A DNA stretch of 64,000 nucleotides, from the NCBI RefSeq assembly GCF_003722355.1, contig NZ_QWDD01000003.1, forward strand, positions 124,001 through 188,000, written 5' to 3'. A program made the translations under genes and the position numbers. This stretch comes from Methylocystis hirsuta (GTDB lineage: Bacteria > Pseudomonadota > Alphaproteobacteria > Rhizobiales > Beijerinckiaceae). Each line of letters begins with the position of its first letter. Within the stretch, counting starts at the first letter, position 1. A model generated the notes under the pieces. That model was not told the DNA's origin and did no database searches. It saw only the letters and a list, made by a program, of their open reading frames with translations. Shown here one piece after another: positions 40,889-50,319 of this stretch.

Positions 40889-42125
40889 CATACATGGAGA
40901 CTTTGACGCCACGGCGATAATCGAATTTTTCGACAGCGCGCATGAGGCCCAAGTTGCCCTCTTGGATCAGATCGAGAAAATCCAACGAGCAGCGGCGGCG
41001 GTATTTCTTTGCGATGGAAATGACCAAGCGGAGGTTGGATTGCACCAGCTCTTCACGCTCCCTCTCGATCTGCCGTTGAGTCCGCTGAATCTCCTTGACG
41101 ACGGCGTGAAGCGTGGCGGCGGGCGCGCCGGCACGTTCCGTGATTGTCAAAATTTTCGTCCGCGGCTCGGCGATTCGGTCGACGTGGAGATCGCCGTTGC
41201 GCTGGCGCGCGAGGCGCAAGAGTTCTTGTTCGGCCTGGCGAAGCATGCGCTGCTCGGCTTCCAGCATCTCGATGAGATCCTGGACGCGATCTGCATAGAG
41301 ATGCAGACCCTCCATGTCGCGCTCCAGGCTCGCTAACAGATTTTCGAGCCGCGCAAAGTTGTCCTTTTCGAATTCCTCGCCGTGAGCCAGCGCCGTTACA
41401 TGCGCTCGGCTGAGGCGAGCAATGTCGGCCGCGATTTTCGAAATATGCGACGTGCGCGCCAGAACGCCCGGCATCAGCAAGGCCTCGCGGTCGGCGAGGC
41501 CGACAGCCTGGACCTTCGCGCTAGGTAAACCAGTTTTTTCCTTTGTTGCGGCCTCGACACCGTAATCATCTCCGACGCGCGTTCCCTCGCACTCGGCAGC
41601 GCCATTCGCGATCTGCTCATCGCCCTCGTGCAAGCTCGATTCGTCCCCCAGCGTGGAAATTTCGACGAAATCGCGAAGACGACGGTTGCCTTGGCCCACC
41701 TGATCGGCCCATTCCAGGACGTGATCGGTAAGCATCGGGATGCGCCAGAGCTGCTTGAGGATGATCTGCTGGCCCGCCTCGATTCTTTTGGCCAGGGCGA
41801 TCTCTTCTTCGTGGGATAGCCGCACGCGGTTGCCCATTTGACGAAAATAGGTGTCGATGAGATCGCGCGAGAAATCGCCGCCTTCGCGCAGCGGCGCCTG
41901 CTCGATCTGTGGATCCGACGAGCCTTCGCCCGCCGTCCTCCTCATAGAAGCGAGGGCGCGCGCAGGCGTTGCGTTCTTTTGCGCATAATCGAACTCGTCA
42001 AAAAAGGTCTCCCCGCCTGCATCAATCGTTGCAAGCGGGTTCACGGAAGCATCATCGGCTTGGAGAGCGAGTCCTTCTCCTTGTTGATGAAGCTGAAAAT
42101 CCAATTCAGAAGCCATAGGGTTCAT
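40889..42125 (-). pseudogene. RpoD-like sigma-70 factor, 5' part
   Basis: The N-terminal 410 residues: a variable acidic start ([19 protein letters not shown]), region 1.2 ([20 protein letters not shown]), a long helical insert, and regions 2.1-2.3 ([51 protein letters not shown]). The match breaks exactly at the element end. The insert and spacing fit an RpoD rather than RpoH or RpoS. The primary sigma gene must be elsewhere, so this was an additional sigma-70. Its upstream region carries a repeat shared with infB. Confidence 0.88.
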
Positions 42126-42884
42126 CCTTGAGCGGTGTACGCAGAAGATGCGAATTCAGCGGAGAACCCTCGCTCCTCAGTCTCGTGAGGTTCGAGCTAG
42201 GCGGCGCGTAGCCGCACGATGAGCGGTTCGAAGCTAGGGCCCGGCTGGCGCGCAGGGCAGCGGCATCTTCAGTTCGAAGATGGTGTCAGAAGGCGAAAAA
42301 ACAACAGGCTCAATCGGATACGGACACCGGGAGATAGAGCTTGCCGAACAAGCCGGGCGCTCATTATGCGTAAATGCCTAGCTGAAGTCATAAATGCTCG
42401 CTGTGCAAAGATGATGTGTCTCGTAATCGGGCGAATTGAGCCCAGACTTACTTGCTCGCTCGGCGACCCGCTGTATTTCACCCCGCCACCCTCGATAAAC
42501 ACCGTTTCTATCCTATATACCGCTCATACGCTCCCGCGAGAGAGGCGCCAGGCTCGTCCCACCCTACAATTGGCTCAACGCGAACGAGCGAGTGACGGCG
42601 CCAACGTTCTTCCGAAAGCGCAGACGAGCATTGCCCGGCTGAATGTCCGCAGGCTCAGGAAAAAGCGCAAAACGTCTATCCGCCCGATCCAGCAGAGTTG
42701 GCACGGAATGCCGGCGGTCGACGCGTTCAAAAAACTCGAAGCGCCACCGAATACCGAAAGGCGGCTCATTTAGCGGTGCCCCCTCCTGCGCGGGTGAGCG
42801 TAACCGCGGTGAAAACGCGCAGCAATTGCGGCGTGCGGTCGGAGCGCTACACGGCAGATCAAATCCATGAGAGTAGGAGCAGCC
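42126..42884. promoter_or_regulatory. Region upstream of the rpoD-like gene
   Basis: About 760 bases between divergent genes. A plus-strand frame at 42219-42773 is basic and without motif and is not accepted. The region contains the inverted repeat at 42264-42282. The right end contains AGGAG before the DUF4167 start. Confidence 0.4.
42264..42282. repeat. Inverted repeat upstream of the rpoD-like gene
   Basis: CATCTTC-AGTTC-GAAGATG, a seven-base stem 139 bases before the rpoD-like start. It matches the repeat at 36247-36265 in arms and in the neighbouring GCCGC/CTGAC context read on the minus strand. Confidence 0.5.
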
Positions 42885-43208
42885 ATGCAGAATGACACGA
42901 AAAGCAATAGGAGAACTCGTAGACACGGCCCGGCAGCTGGTCCGCTTTCCAGCGCTTCTCGAAGTTCAGAGCGGAAATTGAACACAATCCCAAGTGTTCG
43001 GAACGTCGATTTCAAAGCGCGTTACGAACGGTACATGGCGCTCGCGCAAGCGGCTAAATCGAGCGGCGACGCAGTCGAAATCGAGAACTATTACCAGCAT
43101 GCAGAGCACTATTTCAGACTGATCAAGCAACAGGCGACGCCGTCAAGCTGCGCTAACCGAAAATCTCGACTGGAGTTTGCGGGCCAGCATCAGATCGCTA
43201 CTGAGTAA
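42885..43208 (+). CDS. DUF4167 domain protein, short form
   Basis: A 107-residue protein: an arginine-rich start (KSNRRTRRHG) and the DUF4167 core NVDFKARYERYMALAQAAKSS followed by GDAVEIENYYQHAEHYFRL. DUF4167 proteins are nearly confined to Alphaproteobacteria and usually carry long low-complexity tails, which this copy lacks. AGGAG lies six bases before the ATG at 42885, so the upstream MRVGA start is not used. Function unknown; RNA binding is plausible from charge but unproven. Confidence 0.82.
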   Translation: MQNDTKSNRRTRRHGPAAGPLSSASRSSERKLNTIPSVRNVDFKARYERYMALAQAAKSSGDAVEIENYYQHAEHYFRLIKQQATPSSCANRKSRLEFAGQHQIATE

Positions 43209-43592
43209 CTGTTGCCGCTTCTGAGCGCGGCGGCTGGCCTCGAGATTGGGTGAATGAGGCGTGGTTTCGACGCCGTCCACGAAAGACATCGTTTATCTGC
43301 CAAAGGCATCGACGCCGCGGGAAGAGAGGCCACCCCGATCATACGGCTGAGTCGCTTCACGTGCGCCGGTCATGCTTAGAAGGGTCGTGCCGTGATCTGG
43401 AGCGACAACGCACCAAATCCATTACTGCGATTCGAGAAATGGCGCGCCAAGAGCGCACGTAACAAATCGGCATAAAGCTCAGAGCGGCGAATTTCCCGTC
43501 GAGTTTGAGACGGTAGCCCTTCCGTCTCCTCGCTGGTGTCGATAGGCTCGACCTCAAGGGCGCGGGCTGCGCGGGCGGAGCGCTTCTGGCGT
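43209..43592. other. Intergenic stretch, no supported gene
   Basis: About 380 bases downstream of the DUF4167 gene. Short frames on both strands lack motifs and ribosome sites. Confidence 0.4.
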
Positions 43593-43805
43593 TCAGGCTC
43601 GGCTGGCGCCGCTGCCCACTCTTACGATCTCAAACCCTGCCTTACGAAGTCCGTTCATCGCGGCCATGGCGAGATGCCTACTTTCATCGCTGTCGCGAAG
43701 AATCGGATCGCGCGGACGACCGCCCTCGAAGCCTGGATAATCGACGTTAGCCCTCATGATCGCTCTTTGCATCACTTCGAGAGCTTCCTCTTCGTCTTCA
43801 TTCAT
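43593..43805 (-). CDS. Small acidic hypothetical protein
   Basis: A 70-residue protein, MNEDEEEALEVMQRAIM onward, with ESRHLAMAAMNGLRKAGFEIV. The composition (acidic start, amphipathic helices, no rare codon stretch) is protein-like, but no family is recognised. It lies just left of an IS66 end and may be cut off from former neighbours. Confidence 0.45.
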   Translation of the reverse strand: MNEDEEEALEVMQRAIMRANVDYPGFEGGRPRDPILRDSDESRHLAMAAMNGLRKAGFEIVRVGSGASRA

Positions 43806-44006
43806 TGTAGCTGCCTCTGCTTTGTGCTGCGCCTCGCAGGGAGATTGGGCGCGTGCGCGAAGCGGTCAAGGCGGCAAGCTGAGATATTGCCGCGGCGCTG
43901 CGGATCCTCCTCCCGAAGTAGTAGAGCCGGAGGAAAACGCTTCGGCATTCCTCGGACGTAAGCGTGATCGGGTGACCGCCTAGCGCAGTGCAATTGGAGT
44001 TGATTA

Positions 44007-44034
44007 GGTGTCCACCATGGGAGAGGTGGACACC
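44007..44034 (+). promoter_or_regulatory. Hairpin over the IS66 tnpA ribosome site
   Basis: GGTGTCCACC (44007-44016), loop ATGGGAGA, GGTGGACACC (44025-44034): a perfect ten-base stem ending two bases before the tnpA ATG at 44037. The purine-rich GGGAGAGG that would serve as ribosome site is in the loop and stem, so translation should be damped by folding. It may also serve as a protein-binding palindrome. Confidence 0.6.
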
Positions 44035-44036
44035 AG

Positions 44037-44492
44037 ATGGCGGCGGCGAAGGATGGCGGCGCACGGCGATCGTGGAGCCTGGACGAACGTCAGCGCATTG
44101 TTGGTGAAGCGCTGGCGCCCGGGGCGTCTGTTGCGGCGGTTGCGCGTCGTCACGGTCTGAACGCCAATCTCGTTTTCAAATGGATACGCCGCGCCCGCGA
44201 GGGTTGGCTTGATCGGCGGAGCGCGCCAGCGCAAAAGGCTGACGCCTGGGCGGGAGACAGCGACGCGCCGGCGTTTGTCCCGGTGTCGCTCGTGGAGCTG
44301 AACGCCGTGACGGCTCCAGCATTGGCGCCGCCGCTGGCGTTGGCGTTGACGAAGCCGGTTCGCGAGCCGCGAAGAATCACGCGACGCGGGGCAATGGAGA
44401 TCAGCCTGCCGAATGGCGCACGGGTGTCGCTCGACGCGGATGTCGACGCCGAAGCGCTGCGTCGCGTCCTGTCTGCGCTGGGCGATCTTTGA
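44037..44492 (+). CDS. tnpA: IS66 accessory protein TnpA
   Basis: A 151-residue protein with a helix-turn-helix (SWSLDERQRIVGEALAPG, VAAVARRHGLNANLVFKWIR) and the C-terminal MEISLPNGARVSLDADVD typical of IS66 TnpA. It binds element ends and assists transposition with TnpB and TnpC, neither of which is present here. Confidence 0.9.
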   Translation: MAAAKDGGARRSWSLDERQRIVGEALAPGASVAAVARRHGLNANLVFKWIRRAREGWLDRRSAPAQKADAWAGDSDAPAFVPVSLVELNAVTAPALAPPLALALTKPVREPRRITRRGAMEISLPNGARVSLDADVDAEALRRVLSALGDL

Positions 44493-44653
44493 TGCTTCTG
44501 TCAACGGCGGCGACAAATTGTGCCAGATGGCGGCGTAAAAGTGTACCGTTCTGGTTGAGAGAAAAGGGCCGTGAAGCCCTTGTGAGTTGGGTTGTCGCGC
44601 GCATTGAGGCGCGCGGAGCGTAGCGAAGCGCGCTTCAATGCGCGCGGCGGCGG

Positions 44654-45496
44654 TTAAATGTCTGCGTCGGCTTCTCCCTTGGTTCTTGGGCTTACGCTAG
44701 GCTCGTCGGCATTGCGCCGTTGCGCCTTCCTGGCTGTCGCGAGACGATAGCTGTCGCCGTTCATCTCCAGAATGTGGACATGATGGGTGAGCCGATCGAG
44801 CAGTGCGCCGGTGAGCCGTTCCGACCCGAACACCGACGTCCATTCATCGAATGGCAGATTGCTGGTCACCAGCGTGGCGCCACGTTCATAGCGCTGGCTG
44901 AAGACCTCGAAGAGCAGTTCAGAACCAACCGCCGTGAACGGCACGTAGCCCAGCTCATCGACGATCAGCAATTTGACGGTGTTGAGATGCTTTTGCAGCG
45001 CCCGCAGGCGGCGCTCGTCGCGCGCTTCCATGAGTTCGTGCACGAGAGCGGCGGCCGAGGTGAAGGCGACGCTGAAGCCCTTTTGGCAAGCGGCGAGCCC
45101 AAGGGCGAGCGCGACGTGAGTCTTGCCGGTTCCGGATGGACCCAGCGCGATGCAGTTCTGTCGCTTCTCTATCCATTCGCACCGCGCCAGCTCCAGAACC
45201 AGCGGCTTGTTGAGTGACGGCTGCGCGGCGAAGTCGAATGTGTCGAGGCTCTTGATCTGCGTAAAGCGCGCCAGGCGAATGCGACGCTCGACATTGCGCC
45301 GCTCGCGATCGATGCGCTCCAGTTCGCACAGGCGCAGCAAATAGCGCGGATAATCGGCGCGATCTTGCGCCGATTCCAGCGCCACTTTCTCATATTCGCG
45401 CGCGAAGGTGGGAAGCTTCAACGCCTTGAGGTGATTGCCCAGTAGCACCTGCGGCGCGACGATCGTTTGGGAGGTCGACTCCTGCGAGGCGCTCAT
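44654..45496 (-). CDS. istB: IS21 helper ATPase IstB
   Basis: A 280-residue AAA+ ATPase: LLGNHLKALKLPTFAREYE, Walker A ALGPSGTGKTHVALALG at about residue 118, Walker B LLIVDELGYVPF, and GATLVTSNLPFDEWTSVFG. It selects targets and activates IstA. Its ATG overlaps the istA stop by four bases. Confidence 0.95.
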   Translation of the reverse strand: MSASQESTSQTIVAPQVLLGNHLKALKLPTFAREYEKVALESAQDRADYPRYLLRLCELERIDRERRNVERRIRLARFTQIKSLDTFDFAAQPSLNKPLVLELARCEWIEKRQNCIALGPSGTGKTHVALALGLAACQKGFSVAFTSAAALVHELMEARDERRLRALQKHLNTVKLLIVDELGYVPFTAVGSELLFEVFSQRYERGATLVTSNLPFDEWTSVFGSERLTGALLDRLTHHVHILEMNGDSYRLATARKAQRRNADEPSVSPRTKGEADADI

Positions 45497-47019
45497 GCCG
45501 AAACTCGTGCACTTGGCTCGATAGCGGCTGCGTTGGCGACGAGCCCGAGATAGGCGCGCGGGTCTGTCGCGCCGACTGTCGCCACTGGCAGATAGGGATA
45601 GAATGTCAGATCGAGCCGGGCTGGCCGGTTCTCCAATTTGGCGAGCAGGAGCATCTTCACCGCGTCAAAACTGATTGCGCCAAGACGCAGCGCCTCCGCG
45701 ATGGCCTGTTCGACGAGATGTTGATGGAAGTCCTCCATCAGCCGCAGCACCTGGATGAACTCGCGGCGCCCGCTGTTCCCCATGCGCGCCTCCATCAGCC
45801 GCCGCAGACGATAGACGCAATCGGCGAGGCGCCAGTCGTCGAGCGGCGCGGCCTGATCGAGCGCCTGGCTCTTGTGTTCGAGCAAGGCGAGATAATGCAG
45901 CGGATTATAAATGAACTCGGCCTTGTCGTAGCTGCGCGCATGCACGGCGACCGTCTCACCGCGACAGACAATCTCGACTCTGTCGACGTAACCCTTCGCC
46001 AACACCTCTTGATGGCCATAGCGGGTTGGAACCGAGTAATCGTTGTTGCGGTAGCGCACCAACGACATGGACGAGACGCGCGTCGCAATCTTGTGACAGG
46101 CGTCATAAGGGGTCGGCGGCAACGGCATGAACGCGGATATGTCCGACTGCATGCGTTCGCTGATCGTCATCGACTGGCCGCGCAATATTGCCTGTCGTCG
46201 CTTCGTGCAGGCGTCGAGGAGCCTTACGTTGAGCGCGTCGAAACTCTCCGCGACAGGCAGAGGCGTCATGAAGTTGCGCCGGACATAGCCGACCAGCCCC
46301 TCGACCTTGCCCTTGTCATTGCCTTTGCCCGGTCTGCCGAAGCGATCCTCAAACAGATAATGGCTTTGGAGTTCGGCAAACATTTGCGAACGCAGGCGCC
46401 TGCCGCCCTTCACGATCTTTGCAACGGCGAGCCGAGTGTTGTCGTATAAAATCGACTGCGGCACGCCGCCGAAAAAATCGAACGCCGCCACATGACCATC
46501 GCAAAAGGCTTCCGCTGTCTCGGCGGGATAGGCCTTGACGAAGCAACTGTCCGAGTGCGGCAGGTCCACGCAAAAGTAATGAAAGCGGACCTTCTTGCCG
46601 GCGATGTAGCCGTCCGCCTCGCCAAAATCCGCCTGCGCCTGTCCGGGGCAATGGCTCAACGGAATAAACATCTCGCGCGACCGCAACAGCGCCCGCGCCA
46701 CATACTCGCGAACGATCGTGTAGCCGCCGGAAAACCCCTCTTCGTCCCGTAACCGTTCAAAAATCCGCTGCGCCGTATGCCGCTGCTTTTTGTGAACGCT
46801 CCGGTCGCCCTCCAGAATATTGTCGATCCAGGCCATATACGGCCCCAGCTTCTTCGATGCCGGCCGCTCGCGCCGCCGATAGCCCGGCGGAATCGAATAT
46901 TGGAGCATCTTCGTGATCGTGTTGCGATGAACGCCAAAGCGCTTAGCCGCCTCCCGCCGGCTCAGCCCGTCCGCCATCACTGCGCGTCGTATCGCGGCAT
47001 AGAGTTCCACTGTGAACAT
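45493..47019 (-). CDS. istA: IS21 transposase IstA
   Basis: A 508-residue transposase with an N-terminal HTH (DGLSRREAAKRFGVHRNTI), a DDE catalytic core (QAQADFGEADGYIAGKK, PQSILYDNTRLAV, GNDKGKVEGLVGYVRRNF) and a C-terminal IstB-interacting tail. The open frame is complete. Confidence 0.95.
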   Translation of the reverse strand: MFTVELYAAIRRAVMADGLSRREAAKRFGVHRNTITKMLQYSIPPGYRRRERPASKKLGPYMAWIDNILEGDRSVHKKQRHTAQRIFERLRDEEGFSGGYTIVREYVARALLRSREMFIPLSHCPGQAQADFGEADGYIAGKKVRFHYFCVDLPHSDSCFVKAYPAETAEAFCDGHVAAFDFFGGVPQSILYDNTRLAVAKIVKGGRRLRSQMFAELQSHYLFEDRFGRPGKGNDKGKVEGLVGYVRRNFMTPLPVAESFDALNVRLLDACTKRRQAILRGQSMTISERMQSDISAFMPLPPTPYDACHKIATRVSSMSLVRYRNNDYSVPTRYGHQEVLAKGYVDRVEIVCRGETVAVHARSYDKAEFIYNPLHYLALLEHKSQALDQAAPLDDWRLADCVYRLRRLMEARMGNSGRREFIQVLRLMEDFHQHLVEQAIAEALRLGAISFDAVKMLLLAKLENRPARLDLTFYPYLPVATVGATDPRAYLGLVANAAAIEPSARVSA

Positions 47020-47143
47020 CCTTTCGGCCTCTCCATGCCTTTCAAAGACATCGATTCGGCCTATCAGGACCGGTACACTTTTGTCCCGCCATCAAAGCGG
47101 CAGATCAAAGCCGGTTCAGTGGTACACTTTGCGCCCGCGCTTT

Positions 47144-47390
47144 ATACCTTCCACTTCACGCCGACATCATGCTCCTGGCTCAACGCCGTCGAAGGCTTTT
47201 TTGCCAAGCTCACAAAGCGTCGGTTGAAGCGCGGCGTCTTCCGATCGATCGTCGACCTTCAGGCCGCCATCCATCGCTTTCTCGAAGAGCATAACGAACA
47301 GTCAAAACCCTTCACCTGGACCGCCGATCCAGACAAAATCATCGCCGCCGTCAGGCGCGGGCATCAAGCGTTAGATTCGATCCACTAGGA
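47144..47390 (+). mobile_element. IS630-family transposase C-terminal fragment
   Basis: The plus strand reads FHFTPTSCSWLNAVEGFF, AKLTKRRLKRGVFRSIVDL and ADPDKIIAAVRRGHQALDSIH, the C-terminus of IS630 transposases, stopping at TAG 47386-47388. The first two thirds are absent, replaced by the IS21 end. Confidence 0.88.
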
Positions 47391-48152
47391 CCCATCGAGA
47401 TTGAGCACCCTTGCCAGCGAGCACTTCGAAATTCCGTTCGGGGCGACGATGCCGGCTGCGCAGATAGCCTCCATCAAGGCCGATCACGACCGCAGGAGTC
47501 ACTGCGTCAATGTCGGGATCTGCCACTTCCTCGGGACGCAGTCGAGCGATATGTTCGCCGACACGGCGGGTTCCATTGCGCACCGTGCCGGCATTGACGG
47601 CGCCGCCGACGGGCAGCAACTCTGCAAGCAGATCAGCCACCTTAGCAAACGGCGCGAGCGCGGCGAATTTGGCGGTGACGTAGGCGAGCTCGGGCGCTAT
47701 GCCGCGTTCAAGCGTCAACGCCGAAAAGCTTCTCGGTTCATCCGCGACTTCACGGCATTGGCAGTTCGCGAACCGACGAACTCGAAGCGGCACGTCGCCG
47801 AAGAGGGATTGAAAGGTGACGGATCTGTATCCTTTGCTGGACAAGGTCGATCCGCAATGCGCGCAGCAGCGGAAGCGCTCGCCCATCGTCGCCGCCTGCG
47901 CGCGAACCATTTCCATTTGAATAGCAGCAGTGAGGCGTTTCCCCTCGCTAAGCGATAGGCCAAGCGCTTCAGGAACCGTGAATTCGTTTCTTTCGATCCG
48001 GGCCACCTCGACGGCGGTTTCCGCGGCTTCGTCCCCAAAGTCAGCGACAAGCTTCACCCGCCAAACCAGCTTTTGCATAGGCTCGCCTTTCCCAAAAAGG
48101 CGATCGTAACCCTCGAAAATTTACATACTCCCCACGACTTTGCATGCTCTCC
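47391..48152 (-). mobile_element. ISKra4-family copy A, 3'-truncated
   Basis: The minus strand starts with leader GGAGAGCATGCAAAG and a transposase (MQKLVWRVKLVADFGDEA, ERFRCCAHCGSTLSSKG, ALTLERGIAPELAYVTAKF, DAVTPAVVIGLDGGYLR). It is cut after NFEVLAGK by the IS630 fragment, with a shift at the last codons. It is nearly identical in sequence to copy B and lies directly downstream of it in the same direction. Confidence 0.85.
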
Positions 48153-49166
48153 AGTCGCTGAAAGTGCCGGCGCCAAGGCCGCGCGCCGCCTGCAAGGCGT
48201 GTTCAAAACGCATGGCGATATGGAACCAGTCGAGGACGAGAGTCGCCTCTGGCATGACCTGACGCTGCAACTTCCACAGTCCAGGGTCGCCGTCGCAAAG
48301 CACCGTCGCCGGCGTGCCGAGACGGACGCCCGCGCTCACAACCGCTTCGGCAAATTCGCTCGCAGAATTGCCGTTGCGAGCAAAGGCGAAGCGATGCTGC
48401 GATCCATCGACATTGAGCACCTTGCCCGCCAGCACTTCGAAATTCCGTTCGGGGCGACGATGCCGGCTGCGCAGATAGCCTCCATCAAGGCCGATCACGA
48501 CTGCGGGGGTCACTGCATCAACGTCGGGATCCGCCGCTCCCTCGGGACGCAGTCGCGCGATATGCTCGCCGACACGGCGGGTTCGATTGCGCACCGTGCC
48601 GGCATTGACGGCGCCCCCGACGGGCAGCAACTCGGCGAGCAGATCAGCCACCTTAGCAAACGGCGCGAGCGCGGCGAATTTGGCGGTGACGTAGGCGAGT
48701 TCGGGCGCTATGCCGCGTTCAAGCGTCAACGCCGAAAAACTTCTCGGTTCGTCCGCGACTTCACGGCAGCATTGGCAGTTCGCGAGCCGACGAACTCGAA
48801 GCGGCACGTCGCCGAAGAGGGATCGAAAGGTGACCGATCTGTACCCTTTGCTGGACAAGGTCGATCCGCAATGTGCGCAGCACCGGAAGCGCTCGCCCAT
48901 CGTCGCCGCCTGCGCGCGGACCATTTCCGTTTGAATAGCAGCGGTAAGGCGTTTCCCTTCGCCAAGCGACAGACCAAGCGTTTCCGGGACAGTGAACTCG
49001 TCTCTTTCGATCCGGGCCACCTCGACCTCGGTTTCCGCCGCTTCGTCCCCAAGGTCCGCGACAAGCTTCACCCGCCAAACCAGCTTTTGCATAGGCTCGC
49101 CTTTCCCAAAGAGGCGATCTTAAACCCCGAAAAATTACGTACTCCCCACAACCTTGCATGCTCTCC
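48153..49166 (-). mobile_element. ISKra4-family copy B, 3'-truncated
   Basis: The same leader and transposase as copy A, but longer: after NFEVLAGK it continues VLNVDGSQHRFAFARNG, LGTPATVLCDGDPGLWKLQ and LVLDWFHIAMRFEHALQAA, carrying the DDE acidic residues, and is cut at ARGLGAGTFSDW, where the leader of copy A begins. The final 100 or so residues are absent. The two truncated copies therefore form a tandem array. Confidence 0.85.
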
Positions 49167-49364
49167 TTTCGCTTCCTCCGAAACGACGTTGTCGCGGCGG
49201 AGCAATTCGACCTGATCAGTCGTCATGGATAGCATTTTCGGGAACAGTCCGAGGGACAACTTACCCGCGATTTGCGTGACGCTCGCCGTCGAGGAAACAT
49301 GGCGAGCAATCGGCGCGTTGCTCGACAACTTCTCGCCGCAAGAATGCAGTCGATACTTCATCAA
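49167..49364 (-). pseudogene. NDUFA9-like (complex I-associated) C-terminal remnant
   Basis: A minus-strand frame contains LGLFPKMLSMTTDQVELL and RRDNVVSEEAKGE, which matches the C-terminal signature TxDQVELLxxDNVVS of NDUFA9-type NAD-binding proteins. The Rossmann domain is missing and the 3' end is cut by ISKra4 copy B. No function is expected. Confidence 0.6.
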
Positions 49365-49398
49365 TGCAGGATATACGTCAAAGTAAAATCATCCCGCT

Positions 49399-50319
49399 CT
49401 AGTGGTGCGTTCCTGGCGGATGAAAGACGGCCATGAAAGCCGTCGCCGCCAGGATGAGAAGGCCGGCAGCTTGTTCGAAGACGATGCTGCGAGTAAGCGC
49501 GGCGAGGCTTCGTGCGGGGCTCGCCGAAAAGCGCGACATCAGAACGAAACGGTTGATCGCCGCGGCCGCGATCATGCCCGCGAGGATGGCGGCCTTCGAC
49601 ATCGCGATCTGTCCCCATCCCGAGGCGGCGAGAACGTCGAAAGAATCCGCTCGCGACGTCAAATTGATCAGACCGCCGAGAAGGATCGCCGCGATGGCTC
49701 CCATCCCCGCCGGCGAAAAACGCCGCAGCGCGAATTCGGCGACGGGCAGCGCCGTCTCGCCGCGCCGGGCGCTCGCCACCAGAAAGCCCAGCGGCAAGAG
49801 CGCGCCGAGCCAAAGGGCGCCGCCGAGCACATGCAGCGCGTAAGCGAGGATGACGACAAGGCGCTCGGCGGCGGGAAGCGAAGCCGGATGGCCGATCCAC
49901 GCCTGGCTGACGAGAAGCAGTGCGGCAACGACGGCGATAAGACCCGTCGCCACGTTGCGCGCAAACAAACGCCGTCGCGCAACGAGCGCAACGGCCATGA
50001 GCGCGAAAACGAGCGCGAGACGAAGCAGCCATATCTTGCCGAAACTCGTCTCGAAAAAATATTGCGACATGGTTTCGGCGTCAAAAATAGCGCCTGGGTC
50101 GTCCGCGAGATCGATTATGGAAACGGCGACCCACGCGAGCGCCGAAACAGACGCCGCCAAGGCAGCGAGGACCAACGCACCGCGCGATAGCTGCGCGACC
50201 TGGCCCGTTTCATCTGAAACTCCCGGCGGAAGCGCGTAAAAAGGAAACAGCGACGTTCCGAACAGGATCGTCGCCGCCAAAAACTGCAGCAGCCGCGCCG
50301 CCACGAGCACAGCCGTCAC
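49399..50319 (-). CDS. copD: Copper resistance protein CopD (YcnJ-type membrane protein)
   Basis: A 306-residue protein with about eight membrane spans (LVAARLLQFLAATILFG, ALVLAALAASVSALAWVAV, AYALHVLGGALWLGALLPLG) of the CopD family, ending HPPGTHH. The histidines in HVLGGALWL and in the tail suit copper transfer across the inner membrane. A GTG start at 50319 overlaps the copC stop as GTGA; a longer frame over copC is rejected. It is the last gene of the minus-strand operon. Confidence 0.88.
   Translation of the reverse strand: MTAVLVAARLLQFLAATILFGTSLFPFYALPPGVSDETGQVAQLSRGALVLAALAASVSALAWVAVSIIDLADDPGAIFDAETMSQYFFETSFGKIWLLRLALVFALMAVALVARRRLFARNVATGLIAVVAALLLVSQAWIGHPASLPAAERLVVILAYALHVLGGALWLGALLPLGFLVASARRGETALPVAEFALRRFSPAGMGAIAAILLGGLINLTSRADSFDVLAASGWGQIAMSKAAILAGMIAAAAINRFVLMSRFSASPARSLAALTRSIVFEQAAGLLILAATAFMAVFHPPGTHH

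Larger units (their letters stand above)
43957..44497 (+). mobile_element. IS66-family fragment, left end and tnpA
   Basis: The sequence GTAAGCG at 43957 matches the conserved IS66 terminus. The tnpA gene follows. Just after its stop an ATGCTTCT, the expected start of tnpB, is interrupted by the end of an IS21 element. tnpB and tnpC are absent, so the fragment cannot move. Confidence 0.75.
44498..47143 (-). mobile_element. IS21-family insertion sequence
   Basis: The left edge starts TGTCAACGGCGGCGACAAA (44499 on) and includes the repeated AAAAGTGTACCG binding site; the right region carries two more copies of GGTACACTTT in reverse (about 47080-47130), as expected for IS21 ends. It contains istA and istB in an ATGA overlap. 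It sits between an IS66 fragment and an IS630 fragment. The first 136 bases recur at 59015-59150. Confidence 0.85.

Noticed and set aside
42219..42773. A 184-codon plus-strand frame between the rpoD-like gene and DUF4167
   Set aside because: Very basic, patchy composition, no motif and no ribosome site.
47391..49166. Possible CRISPR or tandem repeat array
   Set aside because: The repetition is two approximately 1-kb copies of an ISKra4 element, not short spaced repeats; no cas gene is present.
48073..49215. A 380-codon plus-strand frame across ISKra4 copy B
   Set aside because: Antisense to the transposase; a similar shadow occurs opposite copy A, as expected from duplicated DNA.
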